A stretch of DNA of 64,000 bases from Campylobacter concisus (lineage in GTDB: Bacteria; Campylobacterota; Campylobacteria; Campylobacterales; Campylobacteraceae), in assembly GCF_003049735.1 (NCBI RefSeq), contig NZ_PIRM01000005.1, positions 48,271 through 112,270 of the forward strand, written 5' to 3'. Under the pieces are notes generated by a model. The model saw nothing but the letters and a program-made list of their open reading frames with translations, did no database searches and was not told the origin of the DNA. Position numbers and translations under genes: made by a program. Position 1 is the stretch's first letter. Each line of letters starts with the position of its first letter. Positions 53,296-63,767 of this stretch are shown one piece after another.

Positions 53296-54603
53296 TTATT
53301 GATTGATCTTATCAAGCAGCTCTTCGACCTCTTCGAGCGCAAAGGTCTCTTCTGAGCTTTGTTTCAAGAAATTTTCCATAAATTCTTTCTTTGAGATCGC
53401 AAGATCAAGCTCCTTGTCGCTACCCTTTTGATAAGCACCGATACGAAGCAAGACCTCGTTTTCTTTTAAAAGCGAGTAAAGACGCTTAAATTTCATCGCA
53501 TTTAGCTTGTGCTCTTTGCTGATCACATCGCCCATGACACGAGAGGCCGAGTTTTGGATATTGATGGGTGGGTAAATTCCAAAGTCTGTTAGCTCCCGGC
53601 TTAGTACGATGTGTCCGTCTAGGATAGAGCGGCTTTGGTCAGCTATCGGATCGCTCATGTCATCGCCTTCGACGAGCACTGTGAAAAATGCCGTGATGCT
53701 GCCCTTGCCCTCCTCTTTACCAGCACGCTCCATTAGCTGAGGCAAGAGTGTGAGCGAACTTGGCGGATAGCCTTTTGAGGTCGGTGGCTCGCCAAGTGCA
53801 AGGCCGATCTCACGCTGCGCCATCGCAAAACGTGTGACGCTATCCATGATGAAGAGCACGTCATTGCCTTGTTGTTTGAAGTATTCAGCCACGCTCATCG
53901 CACAAAATGCGCCATACTTTCGCATGAGCGAGCTGTCATCACTGGTCGCTACGATGATCACGGTGCCCTCCAGGTCGCCACCTAGGTTTTTTTCTATAAA
54001 TTCAGGTACCTCGCGACCACGCTCGCCTATTAGTGCGACTACTTTTATTGGTGCCAGTGTGTTTTTTACGATCATGCCCATGAGGGTTGATTTGCCAACA
54101 CCTGAGCCTGCAAAAATTCCCAGCTTTTGTCCTTTACCACAAGTAAGCAGTCCATCTATCGTCTTTATACCAACGCTAAATGGCTCATTTATGAGCCCCC
54201 TTTTCATTGCATCTATCGGCGCTCTCATGATCGGCATGTACTCGGTCGTATCGATCGCTCCTTTGCCATCAATGGGTTTCATAAATGGATCGACCACTCG
54301 GCCTAGCAAATTTGGCCCCACAGGTATATTCATACCTTGATCGCTCTCGTAGACAAAGTCGCCTATCCTAAAACCTTCTACAAAGCCAAATGGGCTTATA
54401 TAAGCGCCATCTGTCTTTATTTGCGTAACCATGCCAAGACCATTTTTGCTCTTATCTTTTGCAACTATACGCACGATGTCGCCAATGCTTGGACGAAGTC
54501 CAGTGATCTCGATAGTCGTAGCTGTGATTTTAGTTATGATGCCAAAGGTATTTGAGAGTTTCACACCCTCTTTAAGCTTTAAATTTATATGCTCTAAGCT
54601 CAA
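53296..54603 (-). CDS. fliI: Flagellum-specific ATP synthase FliI
   Basis: 435 residues, F1-beta-like ATPase of the flagellar type III export apparatus. Walker [13 protein letters not shown] near residue 168, the catalytic Glu region [11 protein letters not shown], Walker [12 protein letters not shown], and [14 protein letters not shown]. It energises docking and unfolding of flagellar export substrates. Overlaps folE by 4 bases; folE lies upstream in the same operon. Confidence 0.97.
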   Translation of the reverse strand: MSLEHINLKLKEGVKLSNTFGIITKITATTIEITGLRPSIGDIVRIVAKDKSKNGLGMVTQIKTDGAYISPFGFVEGFRIGDFVYESDQGMNIPVGPNLLGRVVDPFMKPIDGKGAIDTTEYMPIMRAPIDAMKRGLINEPFSVGIKTIDGLLTCGKGQKLGIFAGSGVGKSTLMGMIVKNTLAPIKVVALIGERGREVPEFIEKNLGGDLEGTVIIVATSDDSSLMRKYGAFCAMSVAEYFKQQGNDVLFIMDSVTRFAMAQREIGLALGEPPTSKGYPPSSLTLLPQLMERAGKEEGKGSITAFFTVLVEGDDMSDPIADQSRSILDGHIVLSRELTDFGIYPPINIQNSASRVMGDVISKEHKLNAMKFKRLYSLLKENEVLLRIGAYQKGSDKELDLAISKKEFMENFLKQSSEETFALEEVEELLDKINQ

Positions 54604-55172
54604 AAATGCGTTTCCCTAGGAGAATTTATAAGCGAGAAAAACTCCCGCCTCGTGTCTGCGTTTTTGATAAAGCAGCCCCTAAGAGCCGAGGTCGTAGTGG
54701 TTGAGTTTATCTTTTGCACACCCCTCATCTCAACGCACATATGTCTAGCCTCGACGACGACTCCAACGCCTTTTGGAGCGATTACGTCCTCAAGTGCTTT
54801 CGCGATCTGCTCAGTCATTTGCTCTTGAATTTGTAGGCGTCTTGCATAGATATTTACCATACGTGGAATTTTACTAAGGCCAACGACCTTGCCATTTGGG
54901 ATGTATGCTACATGCACGCGGCCGATAATAGGCAACAAATGGTGCTCGCAAAGGCTATAAAACTCGATGTTTCGCATCAGAACCATTTCGTTATTTGAGC
55001 TAGTAAAAAGTGCGTCACCAAGAACCTCTTTTGGATCTTCATCATATCCGCTAGTTAGAAATTTAAATGCTTTAAAGACACGCTCAGGCGTCTTTATAAG
55101 GCCTTCTCTATTTGGATCCTCGCCTATAATCGTTAGCATATTTTTAACCGAATTTTCAAAACTCTCTTGCAT
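54600..55172 (-). CDS. folE: GTP cyclohydrolase I
   Basis: 190 residues with the zinc site in [20 protein letters not shown] (Cys and His) and [11 protein letters not shown] (second Cys), and GLSKIPRMV with [13 protein letters not shown]. It turns GTP into dihydroneopterin triphosphate, the first step of folate synthesis. Start MQESFENSV; fliI follows with a 4-base overlap. Confidence 0.97.
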   Translation of the reverse strand: MQESFENSVKNMLTIIGEDPNREGLIKTPERVFKAFKFLTSGYDEDPKEVLGDALFTSSNNEMVLMRNIEFYSLCEHHLLPIIGRVHVAYIPNGKVVGLSKIPRMVNIYARRLQIQEQMTEQIAKALEDVIAPKGVGVVVEARHMCVEMRGVQKINSTTTTSALRGCFIKNADTRREFFSLINSPRETHF

Positions 55173-55309
55173 AAATTTTCTCCATAATTTTATTGCTAGA
55201 TTCTACGTTAAAACGCCTTTTATATCTATAAAAATTTACAAATTTACAATGAAATAAGGAAAATTCTGCTATATTTTGGGCTAAAAATTTGTATTCATAA
55301 AGGAATTAG

Positions 55310-56641
55310 ATGGAAATCAAAACAAAAGCTCTAGATAGCGTAAATACCTTAGCAAGCACGACTATAAGTGCAGATGCTATAAAATCTAGCGTAGAGAAAC
55401 TAGCAAAAAAAGCAGCAAAAACTATGAAAGTAGATGGCTTTAGACAAGGTCATGTGCCAGTTGCTATTGTGCTAAAACGCTACGAGAAAGAGCTAACAAA
55501 CGATGCTGAGCAAGATGTCTTAAGAGATGTTGTTGATGAGGCTATAAAACAAGCAGGCAAGAAAAATGATGATCTTATCGGCGAGCCTATCGTTTCAAAA
55601 TTTGACAGAAAAGATGGCAAGATCGACGTTGAGCTAACAGTTTCATTTAAACCAAGTGTCGATGTGAGCGGCTATGAGAGTTTAATACCTGAGTTTTCAA
55701 ATCCACGTGTTTTGAAAAAAGATATCGATGAGAAGAAAACTGAACTTTTAAAAATGATAGCTCCACTTGAAAAAATTGATGGCAAAAGAGGCCTAAAAGT
55801 AGGCGATTTTGCTAAATTTGACTTTGAAGGCTTTGTTGATGGCGTTGCATTTGATGGTGGCAAAGCTGAAAACTATGTGCTTGAGATCGGTTCAAATCAA
55901 TTTATCCCAGGCTTTGAAGATGGTATGGTAGGTATAAAAGCTGGTGGCGAAAAAGATATCGAGGTTAAATTCCCAGAAAACTATGGCGCTGCACATTTAG
56001 CTGGCAAAGACGCTATCTTTAAAGTCAAACTTCATGAAATTCAAGAGAGAAAAATTCCTGAAAAACTAGATGAAGAGATGTTAAAAACTCTACTTCCAAA
56101 TGAAGAAAAACCAACTGAAGAGTTACTTGATGAGCGTATAAAAGAGCAAATCCGCCAAGAGAAAATTTATAAACTTATAAATGATGAGCTTAAGCCAAAA
56201 TTTGCTGAAGCTGCGGTTGAGAAATTTAAATTTGACGTGCCAAAAAATATTGTCGAGCAAGAGATCGATATGCAGTTTAGAAACGCATGGAGCTCATTTA
56301 CTCCAGATGATATGAAAAAATTTAGAGAGGACAAAGATGCTCTTTCTAAAAAACGTGACGAGTTTAGAAAAGACGCTGAAAATAGTGTTCGTTTAACTTT
56401 TATCATCGATGAACTAGCTCGTGTAAGAGGCGTAAAAGTAAGCGATCAAGAGGTTGTTCAAGCGATCTATTTTGAGGCGTATAGAAGCGGTCAAGATCCA
56501 AAAGCACACCTTGAGATGTACCGCAACCAAGGCATGCTTCCAGCTATAAAGATGTCAATGATCGAAGAGAAGCTATTTGGCGAGCTCTTTAACAAAGAAA
56601 AAGACGAGAAAAAAGTAAGCAAAAAAGAGAAGGCTGAGTAA
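55310..56641 (+). CDS. tig: Trigger factor
   Basis: 443 residues: the N-terminal ribosome-binding domain with the signature region [16 protein letters not shown] (G-F-R-x-G-x-x-P type) near residue 44, a FKBP peptidyl-prolyl isomerase domain ([26 protein letters not shown]) around 155-240, and a helical C-terminal chaperone domain with a Lys-rich tail. It meets nascent chains at the exit tunnel. clpP starts at its stop codon. Confidence 0.97.
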   Translation: MEIKTKALDSVNTLASTTISADAIKSSVEKLAKKAAKTMKVDGFRQGHVPVAIVLKRYEKELTNDAEQDVLRDVVDEAIKQAGKKNDDLIGEPIVSKFDRKDGKIDVELTVSFKPSVDVSGYESLIPEFSNPRVLKKDIDEKKTELLKMIAPLEKIDGKRGLKVGDFAKFDFEGFVDGVAFDGGKAENYVLEIGSNQFIPGFEDGMVGIKAGGEKDIEVKFPENYGAAHLAGKDAIFKVKLHEIQERKIPEKLDEEMLKTLLPNEEKPTEELLDERIKEQIRQEKIYKLINDELKPKFAEAAVEKFKFDVPKNIVEQEIDMQFRNAWSSFTPDDMKKFREDKDALSKKRDEFRKDAENSVRLTFIIDELARVRGVKVSDQEVVQAIYFEAYRSGQDPKAHLEMYRNQGMLPAIKMSMIEEKLFGELFNKEKDEKKVSKKEKAE

Positions 56642-57231
56642 TGAGCTATTACGTTCCTGTCGTAGTTGAAAGAACTAGTAGAGGTGAGCGAAGCTATGAT
56701 ATATATTCCCGTCTTTTAAAAGACAGGATCGTTATGCTAAGTGGCGAGATAGAAGACGGCATGGCTGCTTCTATCGTCGCTCAGCTGCTATTTTTAGAGG
56801 CTGAGGATCCAGATAAAGATATCTATCTATATATAAACTCACCAGGTGGCGTGATAACAAGTGGTTTTAGCATCTATGATACGATGAACTACATAAAACC
56901 AGATGTTTGCACGATCTGCATCGGCCAAGCTGCTAGTATGGGTGCATTTTTATTAAGCTGTGGCGCACCTGGTAAAAGATATGCACTACCAAATTCTCGC
57001 ATCATGATACACCAACCACTTGGTGGTGCTAGAGGACAAGCGACTGATATCGAGATACAAGCTCGTGAAATTTTGCGTATGAAAGAAATTTTAAATGGAA
57101 TTTTGGCCAAAAATACAGGTCAGAAGCTAAGTAAGATCGTAAAAGATACTGAACGTGATTTCTTTATGAGTTCGGCCGAAGCCAAAGAGTACGGACTTGT
57201 TGATAAAATTTTGGAGAAAAGTTTTAAATAA
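56641..57231 (+). CDS. clpP: ATP-dependent Clp protease proteolytic subunit
   Basis: 196 residues with the catalytic triad: Ser in [11 protein letters not shown] near 97, His in [15 protein letters not shown] near 122, and Asp in KDTERDFFM near 171. It forms the 14-mer chamber that works with ClpX/ClpA. Its ATG overlaps the tig stop by one base. Confidence 0.98.
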   Translation: MSYYVPVVVERTSRGERSYDIYSRLLKDRIVMLSGEIEDGMAASIVAQLLFLEAEDPDKDIYLYINSPGGVITSGFSIYDTMNYIKPDVCTICIGQAASMGAFLLSCGAPGKRYALPNSRIMIHQPLGGARGQATDIEIQAREILRMKEILNGILAKNTGQKLSKIVKDTERDFFMSSAEAKEYGLVDKILEKSFK

Positions 57232-57239
57232 GGCCCAAA

Positions 57240-58262
57240 GTGATAAAGATAGATAATGCACCAGACCCTAAGAAAAAAGCGGTTGAGGTAAAACATATTC
57301 TAGAAAAAGAAAAGGTAGATATCTACAAATTTTCAGAAAATGTTTTGCATGAATTAAGCGACGATAATGTTCCATCTACGCCAAACAATTACTCTATTTA
57401 TTTTGAGAAAATGCTTGATGGACAGCCTGATGAATTTAGAAAAGAGATCGGTGATATGATAGTCATAAATTCCGAGATCTCAGTACCATCAGGCAGTAAT
57501 ATCTCTATTGAAAAAGAGATAAAGCAAGGATTTATCCAGATAAAAAGTATGCTTCAAGCCGTGGTGCTAATCTATAAAAATTTAGGCATCATGAGAGGCC
57601 TAGTGCAAAAGCGCATGGATGCACTCAAAAATAATACAAATATCCTAGCTCTTCAAAATGTTTTAAGTGCATTTAATCATGACCTAATAAAATTAAACAG
57701 CCTTATGGATAAGCATCTTGATGTCATTAAAGTAAGCTATGACGAAGTAGCTAAAATGCTTAAATCTATTGAAGAGCAGTCGATTTATGATACGACATAT
57801 GACGTTTATAATAAAAAATTTTTAGTAGCCACAGTGCAAAGTGAAGTAGAAGCCGTTAAAAGATATGGCTATAACGCATCGTTTTTACTAGTAAGAGCAA
57901 AAGACAGATTTACAAATCGTGTAAAAAATTTAAAAGAGCGAAACAATATGTATAAAGCTATATCGCAGCTTCTTTTAAGAACTTCTAGAAGAAGCGATAT
58001 AGTAGCTCATTACGGTGATGGCTGTTTTGCTATGGTTATGAAATATACTGATGAAAATGGCACTAAACAAGCTGGTAGCAGAATTTTAAATATGCTTTCA
58101 TCTATACCTTGGAAGATAGATGGTGAAGAGTGCAAGCTTGATATCCAAGTGGTTTCAAGCATGATAACAAAAACAAGAAGTGCTGAAGAATTAATCTCTT
58201 ACTCGTTAGATCAACTAATACTAACACAAGATGATGAGCAGCCTATATTTTTAGGTGAATAA
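57240..58262 (+). CDS. GGDEF-domain protein with altered active-site motif
   Basis: 340 residues from GTG at 57240. The N-terminal 180 residues are helical (KQGFIQIKSMLQAVVLIYKN), followed by a diguanylate-cyclase-type domain: TYDVYNKKFLVATVQSEVEAVKRYGYNASFLLVRAKD and RRSDIVAHYGDGCFAMVM, where the GGDEF motif reads YGDGCF. The two Gly are changed and the catalytic Glu is a Gly or Cys, so cyclase activity is doubtful. It sits between clpP and def, so it is transcribed with core protein-biogenesis genes. No membrane segment. Confidence 0.85.
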   Translation: MIKIDNAPDPKKKAVEVKHILEKEKVDIYKFSENVLHELSDDNVPSTPNNYSIYFEKMLDGQPDEFRKEIGDMIVINSEISVPSGSNISIEKEIKQGFIQIKSMLQAVVLIYKNLGIMRGLVQKRMDALKNNTNILALQNVLSAFNHDLIKLNSLMDKHLDVIKVSYDEVAKMLKSIEEQSIYDTTYDVYNKKFLVATVQSEVEAVKRYGYNASFLLVRAKDRFTNRVKNLKERNNMYKAISQLLLRTSRRSDIVAHYGDGCFAMVMKYTDENGTKQAGSRILNMLSSIPWKIDGEECKLDIQVVSSMITKTRSAEELISYSLDQLILTQDDEQPIFLGE

Positions 58263-58276
58263 GTAGGAGTTTGAGC

Positions 58277-58795
58277 TTGATCTTAGAGGTTTTATCTTAT
58301 CCAAATAAAAAGCTTTATGAAGTCTCAAAAGAGGTTAAAATTTTTGACGAGGAACTTCACAAACTACTTGATGATATGTATGATACGATGATTGCAAAAG
58401 AAGGCATCGGCCTTGCTGCTATTCAGATAGGTGTTGCAAAAAGAATTTTTATTATAAATCTAGCCAATGACGAGGGCGTGCAAGATAAAGAAAATTTAAT
58501 CGAGATCATAAATCCAAAGTTTGAGCTACGTGAGGGTGAGTGTGTCTATCAAGAGGGTTGCCTTAGCGTGCCTGGATATTATGAAGATGTAAAAAGAAAT
58601 GAGGTTGTGGCTATCAAATATCAAGACCGCTTTGGCAAAGAGCAAAGCTTAAAGGCTGATGGGCTTTTAGCTATTGCTATCCAGCATGAAAATGATCATT
58701 TAGATGGACATCTTTTTATAGAAAAAATCGGCTTTAATAAACGTAAAAAATTTGATAAGGAATACAAAAAGCAAAAAAAAGAAAAAGCTTCATGA
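58277..58795 (+). CDS. def: Peptide deformylase
   Basis: 172 residues from TTG at 58277, seven bases after AGGAG; a second in-frame TTG at 58271 is too close to it. The three deformylase motifs are GIGLAAIQIGV, EGCLSVPG and QHENDHLDG (Cys and two His bind iron), all intact. It removes the formyl group from new proteins, in keeping with trigger factor and ClpP upstream. Its TGA overlaps the next ATG. Confidence 0.95.
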   Translation: MILEVLSYPNKKLYEVSKEVKIFDEELHKLLDDMYDTMIAKEGIGLAAIQIGVAKRIFIINLANDEGVQDKENLIEIINPKFELREGECVYQEGCLSVPGYYEDVKRNEVVAIKYQDRFGKEQSLKADGLLAIAIQHENDHLDGHLFIEKIGFNKRKKFDKEYKKQKKEKAS

Positions 58796-60297
58796 AGTCT
58801 TTAAGATGTGCTACTTACGGCGATGGACTAAAGATAATTGACGTTGAGTCTATCTTCTCTCGTGGGCTTCCTGGTTTTAGCATCGTTGGGCTTGCAAGCA
58901 CAAGTATAAAAGAGAGCACAGAACGCGTAAAAGCAGCACTTCTAGCACTTGATTTTTCCTTTCCAGCACAAAAGATAACCATAAATTTATCCCCTTCAGA
59001 TCTGCCAAAGAGTGGCTCACATTTTGACCTAGCTATCGCTCTTCTTATAGCTCTTCAAAAGGCAAAAAGCTTAGAGAAAATTTTTGTTTTTGGCGAGCTT
59101 GGGCTTGATGGAAGCGTAAAAAGTACAGCAAATTTATTCTCAATCCTTCTTTTTTTAAGCACACAAGTAAAAAACGTAAAAGTCTTAGTGCCAAAAGAGA
59201 TAGCACAAAAAGCTTCAATGATCCCAAATTTAGAGGTTTATGCGGTTAGTACTCTAGAGGAAGCGATTAGGTTTTTTAATGACGCAGAATTTGCAAAAAG
59301 CATACGTTTTAACGCTACGCATGAGCTGTTTTCAAACGTGATAGAAATTTCTGGTAAAAGATATGTTCCAAATTTAAACTTCGAGCTTGATTTTAAGGAC
59401 GTTTTAGGTCAAGAAAGAGCTAAAAGAGCCTGCATCATCGCAGCTGTTGGTATGCATAATATTTTATTTGAAGGCAGCCCAGGTAGCGGCAAAAGCATGT
59501 GTGCAAAACGCCTAGTTTACATCATGGCACCACAAAGCTTAGAAGAGGTGCTAAAGTCCGCCGCCTACCGCTCGCTAAATTTGCAAGATAGCGAATTTAC
59601 AAGCACTAGAGCCTTTCGCTCGCCGCACCACACCTCGACTAAAAGCTCTATCTTTGGAGGAGGCTCAAATGTCGCAAAGATCGGTGAGATCGCACTTGCA
59701 AATGGTGGTGTGCTTTTTTTTGACGAGTTTCCTCACTTTTCAAAGCAGGTGATTGAAAGCCTTAGAGAGCCGCTAGAGGACAATCAAATCCACATCTCAA
59801 GAGTGAATTCAAAAGTGACTTATGAGACTAAATTTATCTTCGTAGCCGCTCAAAATCCATGTCCTTGTGGACATTTATTCTCTCGCAATCTAAATTGCAA
59901 ATGCAGCGAAAACGAGATAAAAAACTATAAATCAAGAATTTCAGCTCCAGTGCTTGACCGCATAGACCTAAAAGTAGCGATGGACGAGAGCTCGCCAAAT
60001 GATAGGTCAAGTTTAAGCTCGCAGCAGATGAGCGATATGGTTTTAAAGGCGTTTATGTTTCAAAAAAAGCGCGATCAAAATGAGCTAAACGGCAAGCTAA
60101 ATGATGCACAAGTAGAAAAATTTTGTCTACTGAATAATGAAGCAAGAGAAATTTTACAAAAGGCAGCCTCGAGATACAATCTTTCTCAAAGAGGCATAAA
60201 AAGGACACTTAGAGTGGCTAGAAGTATTGCTGATCTTGATGAGAGCGAGCAAATTTTAAAGCCCCACATCTTAGAGGCGCTTAGTTTTAGGGCATAG
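58792..60297 (+). CDS. YifB/ComM-type magnesium-chelatase-like AAA ATPase
   Basis: 501 residues: an N-terminal Lon-protease-like domain (FSIVGLASTSIKESTERVKAA, KITINLSPSDLPKSGSHFDL), then a Mg-chelatase AAA domain with Walker A EGSPGSGKSM near 224, Walker B GGVLFFDEFPHFSK, and a C-terminal domain ending RYNLSQRGIKRTLRVARSIADL. In competent bacteria ComM is a hexameric helicase that drives branch migration during transformation. Overlaps def by 4 bases. Confidence 0.93.
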   Translation: MKSLRCATYGDGLKIIDVESIFSRGLPGFSIVGLASTSIKESTERVKAALLALDFSFPAQKITINLSPSDLPKSGSHFDLAIALLIALQKAKSLEKIFVFGELGLDGSVKSTANLFSILLFLSTQVKNVKVLVPKEIAQKASMIPNLEVYAVSTLEEAIRFFNDAEFAKSIRFNATHELFSNVIEISGKRYVPNLNFELDFKDVLGQERAKRACIIAAVGMHNILFEGSPGSGKSMCAKRLVYIMAPQSLEEVLKSAAYRSLNLQDSEFTSTRAFRSPHHTSTKSSIFGGGSNVAKIGEIALANGGVLFFDEFPHFSKQVIESLREPLEDNQIHISRVNSKVTYETKFIFVAAQNPCPCGHLFSRNLNCKCSENEIKNYKSRISAPVLDRIDLKVAMDESSPNDRSSLSSQQMSDMVLKAFMFQKKRDQNELNGKLNDAQVEKFCLLNNEAREILQKAASRYNLSQRGIKRTLRVARSIADLDESEQILKPHILEALSFRA

Positions 60298-60298
60298 A

Positions 60299-61702
60299 AT
60301 GAAAAATTTATATTTAGACACGAGAGTTTTGGATGAGAGGGCGAGTGAGAAATTTAACCTTAGCGAAGAAAATTTAATGGAAAACGCCGCCGCTGGCATA
60401 GCAAATTTTGTACGTAAAAAATTTAAAAAAGGCGAGAGGGTGCTTGGCATTTGCGGTGGTGGAAATAACGGTGCTGACGTACTTTGTGCGTTAAGAATGC
60501 TTGAGGGTGAGTTTGAGTGTGAATTTATCCTGGTTAGCCAAAATTTAAAGCCACTTGCGAGCAAGCAGCTTGAACGTGCAAAACTAGCTAATGTGCACGA
60601 AAGCCATGATATAGACATTAGTTTAAAAGAAACGAACTGTGTCATAGATGGACTTTTTGGCTCTGGTTTAAATAGAAATTTAGACAAAAAGCACATAGAG
60701 CTTATCTCAAAGATAAACAAAAGCTCTGTCTACACCATCGCTTGCGATATGCCAAGTGGACTAAGTAGTGATGGCAAGGTGCTAGGTGCTTGCGTAAAAG
60801 CAGATACTACAATCACGATGGGAGCTAGAAAGCTTGGGCTTTATAGCGACGTGGCAAAAGACTTTGTTGGCAAGGTAAAGCTCGCTACTCTTGGCATAAG
60901 TGCTCAAAACTATGAGTGCGAAAGCGACTATCATTTGCTTGAAAAATGCGACCTTGTGCTTCCAAATAGAAAAAATGAGTGCGTAAATAAGGGCGACTTT
61001 GGCCACGCATTTATCATATCTGGCGAGCACATAGGAGCTAGCAAGCTTTGTGCAAAGGCGGCATTTGCCTTTGGGGCTGGGCTAGTCAGCGTGATAGGAG
61101 AGCAGGGGTTAAATTTACCAACGCATATCATGCAAGCAAGTAAGATAAGCGATAAAATGAACGCTGGAGCCATTGGCATGGGGCTTGGCAAAAAGGGTAT
61201 AGAAGAGCTTGAGGTGCAAATTTTAAAAGGCAAAAAGCTAGTGCTTGACGCTGATATCTTTTACAGCCCAAAAGTACTTGATCTACTAAATGAAAACTGT
61301 GTCTTAACGCCCCATCCAAAGGAGTTTTGTTCACTTTTAAATCTTTGTAATATAGCAGATATCGACGTAAAAACATTACAAGAAAATAGATTTGCCTATG
61401 CTAAGTCTTGGAGCGAGAAATTTAAGGCAGTACTTGTTCTAAAAGGCGCAAATACGATAATCGCTAAAGATGGAGAAATTTATATCATGCCTTATGGTAA
61501 AAATACGCTTGCAAAAGGTGGTAGCGGTGACGTGCTAAGCGGACTCGTACTTGCCCTTTTAGCTCAAGGCTACGAGCCTCTAGATGCTGCCATCTCGGCT
61601 ACACTAGCTCATGCGCTTAGCCTTAGAAATTTTGGCAAAAACAGCTACGCGCTCGAGCCAACAGACATTATAAAAGGAGTAAAATGCTTACGAAAAAAAT
61701 AG
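60299..61702 (+). CDS. nnr: Bifunctional NAD(P)H-hydrate epimerase/dehydratase
   Basis: 467 residues with two domains. The N-terminal YjeF epimerase part has SEENLMENAAAGIANF and GICGGGNNGADVLCALRML. The C-terminal ADP-dependent dehydratase part (ribokinase-like) has GDFGHAFIISGE, LTPHPKEFCSLL, LKGANTIIAKDGE and the catalytic GGSGDVLSG. It repairs damaged NAD(P)H. It begins one base after the ComM-like stop and overlaps purN by 19 bases. Confidence 0.95.
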   Translation: MKNLYLDTRVLDERASEKFNLSEENLMENAAAGIANFVRKKFKKGERVLGICGGGNNGADVLCALRMLEGEFECEFILVSQNLKPLASKQLERAKLANVHESHDIDISLKETNCVIDGLFGSGLNRNLDKKHIELISKINKSSVYTIACDMPSGLSSDGKVLGACVKADTTITMGARKLGLYSDVAKDFVGKVKLATLGISAQNYECESDYHLLEKCDLVLPNRKNECVNKGDFGHAFIISGEHIGASKLCAKAAFAFGAGLVSVIGEQGLNLPTHIMQASKISDKMNAGAIGMGLGKKGIEELEVQILKGKKLVLDADIFYSPKVLDLLNENCVLTPHPKEFCSLLNLCNIADIDVKTLQENRFAYAKSWSEKFKAVLVLKGANTIIAKDGEIYIMPYGKNTLAKGGSGDVLSGLVLALLAQGYEPLDAAISATLAHALSLRNFGKNSYALEPTDIIKGVKCLRKK

Positions 61703-62271
61703 CCGTACTTTTTAGCGGTAGTGGCTCAAATTTAGAAGCGATACTTAAAAAAGTTCATAATCAAATTTTTAATGGCGTAAAAATTGAAGTTTGCCTTTGT
61801 GTCTGCAACAAGCCAGGCGCATACGGTATAGAGCGTGCTAAGAAATTTGGGCTTGATACGACGATAATAGAGAGTGCCAAATTTGCAAATAGAGAAGAAT
61901 TTGACGCTACAGTTGTGGAGCAAATTTTAAAAAGTGGCGCTGAACTAACGGTGCTTGCTGGATTTATGAGGATATTAACTCCTGTTTTTACATCAAAGAT
62001 AAAAGCCATAAATTTACATCCTTCCATATTGCCACTTTTTAAAGGCGCTCATGCGATAAAAGAGAGCTTTGAGAGTGACATGATGCTTGGCGGCGTGAGC
62101 GTGCACTACGTGAGCGAGGAGCTTGACGGAGGTAAACTCATCGCACAAAGGGCGTTTGAACGAGAGGACGATATGAGTTTAGAGGATTGGGAGAGCAAAA
62201 TCCATGCGATAGAGCATGAAATTTTGCCTGATAGCATAATAAAAATTTTAACAAAGGAAGCAAATGTTTGA
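61684..62271 (+). CDS. purN: Phosphoribosylglycinamide formyltransferase
   Basis: 195 residues: KIAVLFSGSGSNLEAIL (GAR phosphate site), AGFMRILTP, AINLHPSILPLFKGAHA with the catalytic Asn/His, and GVSVHYVSEELDGGKLIAQ with the catalytic Asp. It adds a formyl group to GAR in purine synthesis. AAAGGAG before the ATG at 61684. Confidence 0.97.
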   Translation: MLTKKIAVLFSGSGSNLEAILKKVHNQIFNGVKIEVCLCVCNKPGAYGIERAKKFGLDTTIIESAKFANREEFDATVVEQILKSGAELTVLAGFMRILTPVFTSKIKAINLHPSILPLFKGAHAIKESFESDMMLGGVSVHYVSEELDGGKLIAQRAFEREDDMSLEDWESKIHAIEHEILPDSIIKILTKEANV

Positions 62272-62986
62272 ATGGTTTAGTTCGCCAGAAGCGTGGATAT
62301 CGCTACTTACGTTAACTGGCTTAGAGATAGTTTTAGGCATAGATAACATTATATTTATCGCTATTTTGGTAGGTAAGTTACCTCCAGAGCAGCGCGGCAG
62401 TGGTAGGATTGTTGGCTTAGGGCTAGCTATGGTGACTAGAATTTTACTTTTGCTTTCATTGTTTTGGATTATGAAGCTAACAAAGCCACTCTTTACTATC
62501 GCAGAATTTAGCATAAGCGGCCGAGATTTGGTGCTTATACTAGGTGGTCTATTTTTACTTGTAAAATCAACACTTGAAATACATTCTAGTGTTTCTGGTG
62601 AAGGTGAAGAGCATAAAAATAGCAAAAAATCACATGCAAATTTTTTGGTTATTGTAAGCGAGATAGCTGTTTTGGATATTGTTTTTTCTCTTGATAGTGT
62701 TATCACGGCTGTTGGAATGGCTGAGCATATAGAGATAATGATCATAGCTGTTATTTTAGCAGTTGGTGTAATGATGGTGGCATCAAAAGGTATTTCTAAT
62801 TTTGTAGATAATAACCCGACTATAAAAATTTTAGCACTTGCATTTTTGGTGCTTGTGGGTATGACGCTAGTTGCCGAAGGATTAGGATTTCATATTCCAA
62901 AGGGATATATATATTTTGCGATGGCATTTTCATTGGCAGTGGAAAGTATAAATATCTATGCTAAAAAGAAAATGTCAGCTAAATAA
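62264..62986 (+). CDS. TerC family membrane protein
   Basis: 240 residues, seven membrane segments. The TerC motif LEIVLGIDNIIFIAILVGKLP near residue 20-40 and LDIVFSLDSVITAVGM near 145 hold the Asp residues typical of the family, which includes metal-ion (Mn/Ca) exporters. Overlaps purN by 8 bases and ends this long operon. Confidence 0.9.
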   Translation: MFEWFSSPEAWISLLTLTGLEIVLGIDNIIFIAILVGKLPPEQRGSGRIVGLGLAMVTRILLLLSLFWIMKLTKPLFTIAEFSISGRDLVLILGGLFLLVKSTLEIHSSVSGEGEEHKNSKKSHANFLVIVSEIAVLDIVFSLDSVITAVGMAEHIEIMIIAVILAVGVMMVASKGISNFVDNNPTIKILALAFLVLVGMTLVAEGLGFHIPKGYIYFAMAFSLAVESINIYAKKKMSAK

Positions 62987-63336
62987 TATTTTTACGCCGA
63001 TGAAAAGCTAATGATATGATGGATAAAATGTTAATCAAAAAATTTTAGCCCGAAAAGATAAATCTGTTGAAATTTGAAGGTAAAAATTTTGATAAGCATA
63101 AAATGCATAATAGACAATAGATTGATGTTTGTTTCGTTGTAATATCAGTGTAAAATATTCTTATCAAGCTACTAAAAAATCCGTGAAATAAAGGTTAAAT
63201 TTGTAGTAGATAGCAAAATATAGAAGCATAGAAAGCTAGCTCGTTTAAAAGATTATGTATTTAGTAAAGTGCTAATTAATATTTTTGATCGAATTATTTT
63301 TTATATATAATTTCTACTAATTTAAGTGTTTTTTAA
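62987..63336. other. Intergenic region between terC and the tRNA cluster
   Basis: About 350 bases, AT-rich, no gene and no clear terminator stem. Nothing else seen until the tRNA promoter. Confidence 0.4.
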
Positions 63337-63365
63337 TTGACTTTATAAAAAAAACAAGTTAAAAT
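63337..63365 (+). promoter_or_regulatory. Consensus sigma-70 promoter of the tRNA cluster
   Basis: TTGACT (63337-63342), a 17-base spacer and TAAAAT (63360-63365), 48 bases before tRNA-Pro. A full -35 box is rare in Campylobacter, which supports strong stable-RNA transcription. Confidence 0.75.
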
Positions 63366-63413
63366 GCGACTTTTTAATGAGGTAGTGGCATAAACTTACA
63401 AACACGACTCAGG

Positions 63414-63491
63414 CGGGGTGTAGCGCAGTCTGGTTAGCGCATCTGGTTTGGGACCAGAGGGCCGAAGGTTCGAATCCTTTCACCCCGACCA
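63414..63491 (+). tRNA. tRNA-Pro (anticodon TGG)
   Basis: Acceptor CGGGGTG with CACCCCG, D-arm TAGCGCAGTCTGGTTAGCGCA, anticodon stem TCTGG/CCAGA around TGG, T-loop TTCGAAT, encoded CCA. First of five complete tRNA genes in a row. Confidence 0.95.
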
Positions 63492-63499
63492 TGTTAAAT

Positions 63500-63577
63500 G
63501 GTGAGTGTAGCTCAGTTGGTTAGAGCATCAGATTGTGGTCCTGAGGGTCGTGGGTTCGATTCCCATCACTCACCCCA
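63500..63577 (+). tRNA. tRNA-His (anticodon GTG)
   Basis: The anticodon loop reads TTGTGGT. The acceptor GTGAGTG pairs with CACTCAC, and the extra 5' G (63500) pairs with C73, the mark of tRNA-His. Encoded CCA at 63575-63577. Confidence 0.95.
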
Positions 63578-63583
63578 TTTTGG

Positions 63584-63660
63584 GCGCTCGTAGCTCAATT
63601 GGATAGAGCGACAGACTTCGGATCTGTAGGTTATGGGTTCGACTCCTATCGGGCGCGCCA
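63584..63660 (+). tRNA. tRNA-Arg (anticodon TCG)
   Basis: Acceptor GCGCTCG with CGGGCGC, anticodon stem ACAGA/TCTGT with loop CTTCGGA, T-loop TTCGACT, discriminator G and encoded CCA. Confidence 0.95.
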
Positions 63661-63675
63661 CTTAAAATACTTTAT

Positions 63676-63752
63676 GCGCTCATAGCTCAGCTGGATAGAG
63701 CAACGGCCTTCTAAGCCGTAGGCCTCAGGTTCGAATCCTGATGGGCGTACCA
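63676..63752 (+). tRNA. tRNA-Arg (anticodon TCT)
   Basis: Acceptor GCGCTCA with TGGGCGT, anticodon stem ACGGC/GCCGT with loop CTTCTAA, T-loop TTCGAAT, encoded CCA. It is 60 percent or more alike to the preceding tRNA-Arg in its 5' half, so the two may share an origin. Confidence 0.95.
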
Positions 63753-63767
63753 CTTTATTATTGTTGT

